The notes under the pieces are model-generated. The model worked only from the letters and a program-made list of their open reading frames with translations, had not been told where the DNA came from and did no database searches. Position numbers and translations under genes: made by a program. A DNA stretch of 64,000 nt from Sediminibacillus albus (GTDB lineage: Bacteria; Bacillota; Bacilli; Bacillales; Amphibacillaceae), in contig NZ_FNFL01000003.1 in NCBI RefSeq assembly GCF_900101125.1, positions 434,001-498,000 of the forward strand, read 5' to 3'. Every line of letters begins with the position of its first letter. Within the stretch, counting starts at the first letter, position 1. Positions 16,052 through 24,443 of this stretch are shown piece by piece.

Positions 16052-17341
16052 TTAATCTGCACTTCCTGCCGGTATAATGACAAAGAATTCAATGTCTTCA
16101 TCTGTTAATTCTGGATAAATTTCCCCGGTATATCTATCGACTATTCTTTTAACAGAAAAAAGACCGTTTCCTTCATTGTTTATATTATTTTTCTTGGAAT
16201 ACCCGTCAAGAAATAATTGGTTTATCTCCTCCGGAAGCAGCTGCCCGGGATTTCTGACTGAAATCACATAATGACTGCTTTGGCAAGAAATCCTAACATT
16301 TATTTCTTTTCTTAGTTCCGTGTGTTCTTCGATATGTTCAAAAGCGTTTTTTAGCAAATTCCCTAATACCTGATTTATCTCATAATTCTTCATCGGCATA
16401 TCCTTTAAGTTGTCTTCTATTTCAAGCTGAAAATCTATTAATGCTTTCTTGGCATATTCAATATAGTATAAAAGCAATCCTGAAACCGGGACCGAATGCA
16501 AAGGCAGGATATTGTTTATAGTATTGACTTCATCGGTAATCCCCTCTATATATTCACTAATTTCATGGTATTTGCCTTGTTTTGACATTAGGTTAAGAGT
16601 ATTAAGATGGAAAACAAAATCATGCCTTTGTGACCTGATCGTACTAATAAAATTGGAGGATTCCCTCTCAATAATTTGTGTGTACTTGCTTTTAATCTTA
16701 CTGCTTTCGTGCAGAAATATTATTTTAATAATATAGAGAGAAAGTATAATTAATAATATGATCACCAGCATACTCAGTACTCCTAGATTAAGAGTATTAT
16801 TCACTGTAGAATATGCAGGAAGTGTTGAAATTAGCAAGATTAATAGAAAAACAAGGCCGATATACAAATTATCTTTTCTGCCGTGAAATTTTAAATCTGT
16901 ATAATCAATTAAATGTAAGTTGTTTTTCTTAAGAAATAAATAGAGCAGAAACATAAAAATACTATGTATGATAGCTGCTTTCATTCTGGTGCCTGAATGC
17001 CATACCTCATTGGATTCTAAAGCTGCATTAATAAAAGAGATGCTGAAAAATTCAAAAATAATTAAAATGAAACAGCCAAAAATAATCGAAAACAAGGAAT
17101 ATAAAAAAGGAATTGATAAAGAAAGAGCCAAAAAAGATGAAACAAAAGTGATAACAGATATTAAATATAGGAATTGGTCCGTATTAGGTTTAACCAGCAA
17201 AATAAAAACACTCGCTAAGGTGCTAACAAAAAGTAATCTTAGGCTATCTGACTTTTTAATATTTATATTATTTAGTCTGGTACCAACGAGTATAATTACA
17301 ACGGTTTCTAATAATGCACCTGAAAAATTGAATATGTTCAT
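16052..17341 (-). CDS. agrC: AgrC-type sensor histidine kinase
   Basis: 429 residues: six or seven N-terminal membrane segments (to about 205), then an H-box STIRSQRHDFVFHLNTLNLM and a GHKL ATPase domain (NQVLGNLLKNAFEHIEEHTE; GNGLFSVKRIVDRYTG). It would bind the ring peptide and phosphorylate AgrA. It is the first gene of the operon, so the order is C-B-D-A rather than the usual B-D-C-A. AAAGGAAAG precedes the ATG. Confidence 0.9.
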   Translation of the reverse strand: MNIFNFSGALLETVVIILVGTRLNNINIKKSDSLRLLFVSTLASVFILLVKPNTDQFLYLISVITFVSSFLALSLSIPFLYSLFSIIFGCFILIIFEFFSISFINAALESNEVWHSGTRMKAAIIHSIFMFLLYLFLKKNNLHLIDYTDLKFHGRKDNLYIGLVFLLILLISTLPAYSTVNNTLNLGVLSMLVIILLIILSLYIIKIIFLHESSKIKSKYTQIIERESSNFISTIRSQRHDFVFHLNTLNLMSKQGKYHEISEYIEGITDEVNTINNILPLHSVPVSGLLLYYIEYAKKALIDFQLEIEDNLKDMPMKNYEINQVLGNLLKNAFEHIEEHTELRKEINVRISCQSSHYVISVRNPGQLLPEEINQLFLDGYSKKNNINNEGNGLFSVKRIVDRYTGEIYPELTDEDIEFFVIIPAGSAD

Positions 17342-17461
17342 TGTTTCACTTTCCTTTATACTAAGTCTAATATCCTAGGTTTTCCATTTATAGTGTAATA
17401 TGAAATGAAGAAGAAAGGAAGGCTCATTCGGTACAAAAGGTTAAATATTACAAAATAGGGA

Positions 17462-18167
17462 TTACCAGGTTGCGTTTTTGGAATCGCTGAGGATCGGGAC
17501 TCTTGTAAACCATTCATTTTGGTAATTGACCGTACCATCCTCTTCGACACTTATCTCTTCGAAAAACGTATCATTTAATTTCTCAGTTATTGATGAAATA
17601 TTAATAGACTTTTCTCTAATACTTTCTAATACATAACTTATATCCGGAATTAATGTATTTAAATTATAATTAGCCAAATTCATACTTTGAATTTGCTTAC
17701 TTAATTCCACAACCGGCATAGTTATACTCTATTAGTACTAATAGAGTGCCTAATACTAGAAAGATTGAGGTTGGAATGTATTTGACTCATTGCCTTTGTC
17801 AATTTAGAGATTTCTGTAAAGTAACTCGTATGAACTATTCCTGAAAGTCAGTTGATTGAAGAAATAGACTCACTTATCCCAGATAATCTAAGTGTATCTT
17901 GAATATTAATAACAGGTAATTGAATTCTTTGTAATTGATTAACTGCGTCTAGCACGCCACTTATCTGCATGTTTCTGTGCAATTCAAGTAGTGGCATTCT
18001 CATTTGTTCAACCATTCGCTTGCTGCAAATCCAATTGTTCGCATTTCTCTATGTGCCCTAAATATAGGACTAAAATCTATTCTACTTGTTAACCTGTTAA
18101 TCTGTTGTAATTGCTCACGGACGCCAGCAAAACTATCATTGATATTTTTATAGTCTTCTAAATTCAA
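17462..18167 (-). pseudogene. decayed gene downstream of kwaB, family unknown
   Basis: A TTG start at 18167 (GGAGGG upstream) opens a frame LNLEDYKNINDSFAGVREQL that shifts after ASEWLNK into MVEQMRMPLLELHRNMQISG, again near LSGIVHTSYFTEISK, and finally into MPVVELSKQIQSMNLANYNL ending SDSKNATW. Joined, it would encode about 235 mostly helical residues. At least three indels. It was probably the third gene of the kwaA-kwaB operon. A 22-bp perfect palindrome (17726-17747, half ACTCTATTAGT) lies inside it. Confidence 0.6.
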
Positions 18168-18200
18168 TTAAGTCCCTCCTCTGCTTCTTGTTAATAATGA

Positions 18201-19060
18201 TTAAGCAGTTTTGATATCTTTCTTTTTATTCAAAGCTCTATACGGCTCTCCAGTAACTTCAGATATTAGAAAGTTATCAAGCAATAGATCTAAAACATTC
18301 TTCAATTGGGAATCGCTTTCGAATGAGATTGTTTTACTACTTTCGTCAACTACAAAATCAATCCCCCTAGACTGCTTCAATTCTAGAACTTTACTAAAGG
18401 TAATTTTGTTAACTGATGACTGGTCGATTTTACTTATCTTTTTTACATAGGATATCCGTTGTTCACAGTGTTCTTTTAATGTATCAAAACCATTAACTAA
18501 ATTAAGATTTCCAATATCATTTAGTACTTTATCTGCCTTTTCTCTTTCTTTTTTATAATAGCCCGTCATTTGAGCAAATTGTTTATCCCGTAAGACGAAC
18601 ACCTTATCTCCTTGAACAAAAGCGTCAATCGCTGTTTCAAGTGTAAATACCTTATTGTCCTTTACATGCTCAAAAGTATTTTCTTTTCTCACTAGAAGTA
18701 CTTGTCTTGGTGCCATTAGTTTGTTACAAGAATAACGCCTGATAAAGTAGTGGCTTTCTCCATTATGGCTGAGTTCAAGAACATAGAATTTTAACTTTTC
18801 CAAAAAGTTAGTAGAGTCACTGTAACCACATAATCCTCATCCTGCTTGTCCAACTTTTCTATAGCAATTGCTTCTTTTTCTGAAAAGCCTTGCATACATG
18901 TAGAAATAATTTCCTTTGCAGTCTCAATCACACTATCGTTTATATTAAGTTTTGCCTCTTTGTAACTATTCTCTTCGTTATATTGAGGATTTACAAAGTA
19001 TATTCTCACGGTATCTGCATTATCTATCTGTGAAACAATTTGTTTTGAGATATCTTTCAA
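18201..19060 (-). pseudogene. kwaB: Kiwa KwaB-like (DUF4868) protein, frameshifted
   Basis: Two frames join end to end: LKDISKQIVSQIDNADTVRI to VTVTLLTFWKS (from TTG 19060, AGGGG upstream) and EKLKFYVLELSHNGESHYFI to KKKDIKTA. They meet at a T5 run near 18797; a sixth T would restore ...LLTFLEKLKFYV.... The combined length (~287) and features such as SCNKLMAPRQVLLVRKENTF and TLETAIDAFVQGD fit DUF4868, the KwaB component of Kiwa, which in described systems senses phage inhibition of RNA polymerase and blocks late replication. It lies directly after kwaA. Probably inactive. Confidence 0.7.
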
Positions 19061-19061
19061 G

Positions 19062-19590
19062 TTAACCCCTTCTCTCCTTAATCTCAACAATTAAAAATCG
19101 ATCCTTTAATTCAGAAAAAGTGGTTCTTTGGGTATTCCTTATCTCCTGTATCGTTCTCTTCGATAACAATATCCTTTTCTGATTATTCTCGAATGTAACG
19201 GAATAGATATTGTAACCAAACACCATTAATACAGGATTGATAAATATTAAATCGGCTTTTATATATAATAATCCCACTGCCATAAAATAAGATAATTAAC
19301 GCTATAGAATCACTTAAATTTGTTAAGTTAAACCCTAAAAAGGGTAGAAGGTACGTTACTAAGTAACTTAATACCTTTTCATTTTCAGCATTAACTTGAA
19401 TTACTTTTCTAGACTTCCTATTAACCCCGTGGTCTTAATAATAATTAATGTATATAAAACACCAAATAAAGAAACACCCAGCATGCCAAGAGTAATTTTA
19501 TTAAAGTCATATTTTACTGCAACAGCCAAAAAAAAGTAGAAAATAAGAGGAAAATAACATAGGAAATTTACTTAGTAGTCCTAATTCCAT
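19062..19590 (-). pseudogene. kwaA: Kiwa KwaA-like membrane protein, multiple frameshifts
   Basis: From ATG 19590 (GGAGGGAGG upstream) three or four frames follow each other: MELGLLSKFPMLFSSYFLLF, then LAVAVKYDFNKITLGMLGVS, then VLSYLVTYLLPFLGFNLTNL, then YIKADLIFINPVLMVFGYNI. Together they give a ~175-residue four-helix protein with the SYLxxYLLPFL and Y-x-K-x-x-L-x-x-x-N-P-x-L-x-x-x-G-Y-x-I-Y features I associate with KwaA. It ends 1 nt before the kwaB start. At least three indels, so it is not functional as written. Confidence 0.65.
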
Positions 19591-19619
19591 ATGAAATCCT
19601 CCCTCCTTTTCTAAGTAAT

Positions 19620-21099
19620 TTAAGAATCAATTGGCCAATCTTTAAACTGTTCTTTCGCTTCCTCTACAAAGGCATTAGTCAAAAACTTTAATTGTTCTGG
19701 TTTTATTTTATTTTTCATTAATGTAGCCTTTACTGCGAGATTAACTTTTGATAAGATATCTTGGCGGTGTGGGTTGGTCCAATCAACTTGAAATTCTTTT
19801 TTCATGTTTTTCACAACTTGATGGACTAAACCTGCCATAAACTGATTATCGAATGTAGCGTTTTCCATATTTGCGATTATTTCATAAAACGCTACTTCCT
19901 CTTCAGTTAGCCCTAAATCCATTCTTCGCTTTGTCTCTTCGTCTAGGTTATTTCTCATCTCAACCATAAAGCGAATAACATCTGCTGCTGATATTACTCT
20001 GTTGTGATACTCTTCGATCGTTTTATTTAACATTTCACTCATCTGTTTACCTTTTGGGTTCTTCTTTTTAAATTTAACCTTAATTTCATCCTCCAAAAGT
20101 TGCCTCAACAATTTCATTCGTAAATCAATATGGGGTTTTTCGACTAATCCTGCCAAAAAAGCATCATCTAGTACTGATATGTTAGGCTTTTCGATTCCTG
20201 CAATTTCAAACAGATCCAAAGAACCATAAGAACTTACACTTTCATTTACTATTTGACCTAATTTTTTCTCATAACTGTTATCGTTCTGGCCATCTCCACC
20301 AATTGGTTGAGATATTTTTCGTAGTTGTGTCTTAACAATATCATATAGTAAAACTTCTCCTGAAACTGCAGTTACAGAGGAAAGGTGAGAAACAAGTTTG
20401 TGGGATTTAGCAAGTTTTACTTGTGATTCTAAAAATACTTTTTCTTCACCACCTAAAAAGTGATTAACCACCTCTGCAATAAAATCTTCCCGTTCAACTT
20501 TTGGTAATGCTCGCCACTCATTTATGGACAGGTTGTTTGGATAAAGTTTTTGAGGTATAAGTTCCCTTACATCTTGTAAAAAGCCCCAAAATAAACCTTC
20601 TGCTTGCTCAATGTCAAAGGTTAGCAAACTCTCTTTGCCCCAAGCAAGATACAAATTGTTATTATACTTTGATTTTAAATACACTGGTAAATCGACATGA
20701 TATGCTGGTTCATCATCTAATGAATAGGTTATGGTAACATAGGGGTTTTTTATCTTAGGTGGAGTATTAGTGTGGTTTACAAGTATATCTCTAATCATCT
20801 TTTTAAGTTCGACACTGTCTGTATAATCTTCTTTATAAAGGTCAAAGATTACACCCTCGTCTATATCATAATCTTTATCTTCCGGTACAATCCCTAGATC
20901 TACAGCATAACTAACTACCTTGGTCAATGAACTCTAGACTAGGAGCATCTTTTTCCATTTCTTCAAACTTGGTCTTAACACCATTCTTTATTTTATCTGT
21001 TATAATATCTCTTTTTTCACGTAACCCTTTATTTTCCTTAAGACGTTTTAGTTTAATTGCATCATGGAACTCTTCGAATTGTTTTTGAATATCTGCCAT
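19620..21099 (-). pseudogene. CBASS cyclase (CD-NTase) front fused to HsdR tail, broken by a TAGT duplication
   Basis: Starting at 21099, MADIQKQFEEFHDAIKLKRL runs to EFIDQGS and stops at TAG. The next frame resumes with YAVDLGIVPEDKDYDIDEGV. Joined they read FIDQGSYAVDLG...DYDIDEGVIF...AYHVDLPVY, the G-S-Y, D-x-D and third Asp of DncV-like nucleotidyltransferases. The DNA at the break is GGTAGTTAGTTATGCT: a TAGT unit is present twice. After about residue 165 the match changes to the C-terminus of type I restriction subunit R (DLFEIAGIEKPNISVLDDAF; EEYHNRVISAADVIRFMVEM). The chimera looks like a deletion joining two defence genes, then a frameshift. Confidence 0.75.
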
Positions 21100-21337
21100 T
21101 TTTTAACCCCCAAAATAGTTTATTATCTATTATTATACGACAAAATCTGGTAATCAAATAACTTTCTAAAATAAAATGCATGTTTAATAGAAATATTTTA
21201 CTTGTTATAGGCTGATTAAGTATTTATAAACTCCTTCGAAAAAATGTAAAATCCTGTAGTTATATTGTACCATAAATTGTATAATAGAGGACAAACAATA
21301 CGAACGTATTTTCGTAATAAGAATTGGAAGGTTGCAT

Positions 21338-21884
21338 ATGGATATATTTAATCAAATGTTTATCAGAAGTAAAGTTTCTCCATTACAACGTAATTACGAT
21401 ATTGGATACGAGGTAAAATATCATACTAATTTAATAACTAATAAAGGCTTTGAAATAATATCAAGCACTCAAAACGGGGAATTCAAACTAATTTTGTATA
21501 GACACTTTTACGACGATACTCCGAAAGATAAAGAAAAAACAATCATTCTTGGCATACGAGTCATTACTAATGAAAGGAATACTTTATCCTGATCCCGTTT
21601 TAAAAGCCTTTTTCAATGATGACCTTACTGAAATATCTTTAGCAGATATTGATATCGAAGAGTACCTTTCTAATTACGGTGTCGGAAGCATACTATTAAG
21701 CACTCTTATTGACATTGCAAAGAACAGAAAAATAAACAGTATTTCTGGCTGGATATCCAATGTTGATATTGATCATATAGAAAGATTGGTTCACTTTTAT
21801 AAGAAGCACAATTTTGAGGTAATCTTAGATGACAATAATAAAGACAGCCTTAAAATTGGTAATTTAATATGGCAACGTAAGTAA
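21338..21884 (+). pseudogene. GNAT-like acetyltransferase, frameshifted at an A6 run
   Basis: The first frame (ATG 21338, GGAAGG upstream) reads MDIFNQMFIRSKVSPLQRNY to KDKEKTIILG and stops at 21590. The second ends YLSNYGVGSILLSTLIDIAK...VHFYKKHNFEV, the motif A/B pattern of GNAT acetyltransferases. Removing one A from the A6 run at 21534-21539 would fuse them as ...KEKQSFLAYESLLMKG.... The joined protein would be ~181 residues. It is divergent from the CD-NTase remnant and precedes the HTH gene by 13 nt. Confidence 0.6.
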
Positions 21885-21897
21885 TGGAGGGGAGTTA

Positions 21898-22650
21898 ATG
21901 GACAGCCTGTTAAGTAGTAATTCATTTGAGTATCTGTTGGAGACAATCATTAAAAATGAGATATCTGATTCATTAAATAATCTGTATCAGGCTAAAGACT
22001 ATTCCACCAAAAAATATTTAACTATCAAAGAAGTATCCTCATTAACCGGCATTGGCTCTTCCGTAATACGTCAGTTGACATTTTCAAGAGCAATGCCTCA
22101 CCGAAAAGTTAAATCTCGCATTATTCTAGATAAAAACGAAATAAAAGAAACAATTGATAGTTATAAAAAGTTTGGTTGGACTGATCCAGATAATAATTGG
22201 GATGTGAATTCCGTTCAGAATGAAATTGATAACTTCCACAAAACGAAGGGGGAGCCTACAATGATTGATGAAATAATTAGAAAAATAATAAGAGAAGAAT
22301 TAACTATTTTTTCAAATGAAATAAAAAATTTCACAAAAAAAGACAAAGAAAGTTATTATGGCAGGACTGTTCTAACTATAAAAGAAGCAGCAAATCATTT
22401 TCGAACAAGCCCTTCTACTATTTATAGTTTAATTAAAGATGACGGAATGCCTCACTTTAAAATCCATTCTCGCCATTTTATAGTACTTGAAGAGGCAGAA
22501 GCATATTTATGGAGAGAAACTGCAAAATCGTATGCTGAAGAGGGAAATATATATTGGCAACGAATTTTACAAAGGCTAGATTGGGAGGAAAAAGAAAGAA
22601 ACGCCGCATATGAGAAGGCTCTTAAAAGACTTGAAGAAAGTACATATTAA
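21898..22650 (+). CDS. protein with two excisionase-type helix-turn-helix domains
   Basis: 250 residues. Domain 1 (about 39-90): YLTIKEVSSLTGIGSSVIRQ...AMPHRKVKSRIILDKNEI. Domain 2 (about 155-205): VLTIKEAANHFRTSPSTIYS...GMPHFKIHSRHFIVLEEA. Both match the HTH_17/excisionase fold found in element control proteins; the two are repeats of each other joined by a charged linker. The ATG has GGAGGGGAG upstream. Being the gene nearest the internal att-like site, it could be a directionality factor or regulator of the cassette; that is inference. Confidence 0.75.
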   Translation: MDSLLSSNSFEYLLETIIKNEISDSLNNLYQAKDYSTKKYLTIKEVSSLTGIGSSVIRQLTFSRAMPHRKVKSRIILDKNEIKETIDSYKKFGWTDPDNNWDVNSVQNEIDNFHKTKGEPTMIDEIIRKIIREELTIFSNEIKNFTKKDKESYYGRTVLTIKEAANHFRTSPSTIYSLIKDDGMPHFKIHSRHFIVLEEAEAYLWRETAKSYAEEGNIYWQRILQRLDWEEKERNAAYEKALKRLEESTY

Positions 22651-22663
22651 GTTTTAGAATTGC

Positions 22664-22699
22664 AAAGAGCACATTCCATACAAGGAGTGCGCTCTTTTA
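22664..22699 (+). terminator. terminator after the HTH gene
   Basis: AAAGAGC (22664-22670) pairs with GCTCTTT (22691-22697), with further pairing inside, then TTTT. Confidence 0.75.
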
Positions 22700-22770
22700 C
22701 CATAACAAATTACTAGATTTTTATTATCCATTCTTTATTTATAACAATTTCTACTCGCTGTTTTACCACT

Positions 22771-22789
22771 ATTTGTGATACGGTTCACC
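22771..22789 (+). mobile_element. att-like copy of the rlmH 3' end (internal)
   Basis: ATTTGTGATACGGTTCACC matches the rlmH end at 29138-29156 in 16 of 19 positions, with an 11-bp identical core TGATACGGTTC, in the same orientation. It separates the novel two-gene operon from the older cassette. Confidence 0.65.
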
Positions 22790-22817
22790 GTTATATATCT
22801 AAGTGCGATTTTTATAA

Positions 22818-24443
22818 TTAGTTATGATATTTACTAAATTCTATCCTCCAATAACTCGGTATTACAGGTAATCTATGCAATCTACTTATAATTAAGCCAA
22901 TTGTAGGGAATGAATATTTATTAAAACTAAACTTTAAAAAATCTTCGAAGTCATCCTTATCATTAAATAAATCTATTAAATCCTTGTCTTCTAATTTATT
23001 GTAGCTACTAGTATAACCTTGATTATGTGCTTCAGAGACATTAAATAGTCCCTCTTCATCTAGGCTCTTACAATTCCAATTTTGTATATCAACATCTTTT
23101 AAAAGTTCAGTTTCCGATATAAATTCACTTAATTCCTTTTGCTCAGTCAGAACTGTCCATTCTTTAATAATACCCCAAAGAAAAGAACTTTTATATCGCT
23201 GCATATAATCAATATCTCCAAACTCAACATCCAAAACTAATGAAAATCGTCTTTCTAGTACTGGATACTTTTTATTTTCTATCATTGATGTTATATGCGC
23301 TATGTATCCATTCAATATATTAGCTAGATCTTCACTTCTATTTTGTCGCTTAAGTAAAAGAAGTAACATCGAAATTTCTATTCCATCATTATCATAAAGC
23401 GGATAGAAGAATCCAGAATTATTATTTAACAGTTGAATAATTATATTTGTAATGCTTTTCGAAGAATATTTTATCTGACGGAACAATTTTTCTGCACCAC
23501 ATAAAAATAATCCATAAACGGTCAATATTCCTAATATATCAAAGCACAGTAATCTATGTTCTAAAGAATTATGAGCTGGAATTCCTTGTGGCAAATCAAT
23601 AAATTCAATTAAATTATCAAGGAATCTCTCATTAGTTTTACTATAATTGTTAATTAATTTATACAACCATTCAGTTTCTAATTCCTTTTCAAAAGCTTTC
23701 TTTTTCTTCATATATTTCCACATTGAAAACAAAGCAACTTCTGAAAATTCAACGCAGACCCTGTATCTTCCTTTTTCAAACGCATAAGAATTAACAAGAT
23801 TAATAAGCATCCACATTGAATTAAATATTCTTCTTTCTTTTTTTTCATTTTGTGTATTCAGAAGTTCTTTAAAGTATTCATTAATAATTAATTTAAAGTA
23901 GGTAGTTTGATAATCTGTTTCATCCAAATAATATAAACATTTTCGTAAATTTGAGTGCATTTCTATACTAAATAATGTTTCATTAAATCCGAAGTTACTT
24001 ACCATCTTTACCAGATCTGGTAAAAGTATCGTATCGAATTTAATAAGATTTGTTGTATGTCTTTTTTTATACCCTTCCCAATTAGGTCGAACAGCATCTC
24101 TGATAAGACCATTCGTTACAAATACTATATTTTTTTGCTTATTAATATAAATTGGGTCTACCATTGTACTAAGGTACACATCAAATATTTCATCAATACT
24201 TTGCCTAACGGCATTGACTTCATTGTCCCACGAATTACGCGTTAAATCCCCTTGCTTTATCACATATAAAAATAATTCATCATTCTTTTCAGCTAATAAA
24301 TCCACACCAAACTGTCTTTCACCAGTCCTAGGTAAATTTTTAATAGAATAACCTTTTAATTTTAATAGGTTTGGCAAAAGCACATCCAATTCATCTTTTT
24401 CTTTTAGGGAAGCTACATAGTCTTCTATTACTAAATTAATCAT
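22818..24443 (-). CDS. nuclease-like (PD-(D/E)xK fold candidate) protein of an unrecognised two-gene operon
   Basis: 541 residues. The N-terminal ~160 look like a restriction-endonuclease-like domain: helix, then GYSIKNLPRTGERQFGVDLL, strand LFLYVIKQGDLTRNSWD and a later strand KNIVFVTNG. The G-x-R-Q-x-G-V-D...[TV]-I-K-x-G-x-L-T-R-x-x-W-D pattern recurs in uncharacterised proteins I recall; note Val-Ile-Lys in place of Glu-x-Lys. The rest is helical with no recognisable motif. Its ATG overlaps the end of the upstream 581-residue gene by 8 nt, so the two proteins are translationally coupled. No known defence family recognised. Confidence 0.7.
   Translation of the reverse strand: MINLVIEDYVASLKEKDELDVLLPNLLKLKGYSIKNLPRTGERQFGVDLLAEKNDELFLYVIKQGDLTRNSWDNEVNAVRQSIDEIFDVYLSTMVDPIYINKQKNIVFVTNGLIRDAVRPNWEGYKKRHTTNLIKFDTILLPDLVKMVSNFGFNETLFSIEMHSNLRKCLYYLDETDYQTTYFKLIINEYFKELLNTQNEKKERRIFNSMWMLINLVNSYAFEKGRYRVCVEFSEVALFSMWKYMKKKKAFEKELETEWLYKLINNYSKTNERFLDNLIEFIDLPQGIPAHNSLEHRLLCFDILGILTVYGLFLCGAEKLFRQIKYSSKSITNIIIQLLNNNSGFFYPLYDNDGIEISMLLLLLKRQNRSEDLANILNGYIAHITSMIENKKYPVLERRFSLVLDVEFGDIDYMQRYKSSFLWGIIKEWTVLTEQKELSEFISETELLKDVDIQNWNCKSLDEEGLFNVSEAHNQGYTSSYNKLEDKDLIDLFNDKDDFEDFLKFSFNKYSFPTIGLIISRLHRLPVIPSYWRIEFSKYHN

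Noticed and set aside
21534-21540. A-AAA-AAC, a classic -1 slippery heptamer, at the GNAT frame break
   Set aside because: The downstream frame is reached by +1 (or loss of one A), not by -1 slippage, and the upstream frame is out of register with the heptamer rule. Simple indel is more likely than programmed frameshifting.
17462-21884. Frameshifts caused by sequencing error
   Set aside because: Cannot be excluded for single homopolymers, but all housekeeping genes (several over 1.3 kb) are intact, and one break is a 4-bp duplication. Decay fits better.
22818-24443. Assignment of the 541-residue protein to an Mrr restriction enzyme
   Set aside because: The general PD-(D/E)xK outline is there, but the Glu/Gln-x-Lys motif is Val-Ile-Lys and the remaining 380 residues match nothing I know; calling it Mrr would overstate the evidence.
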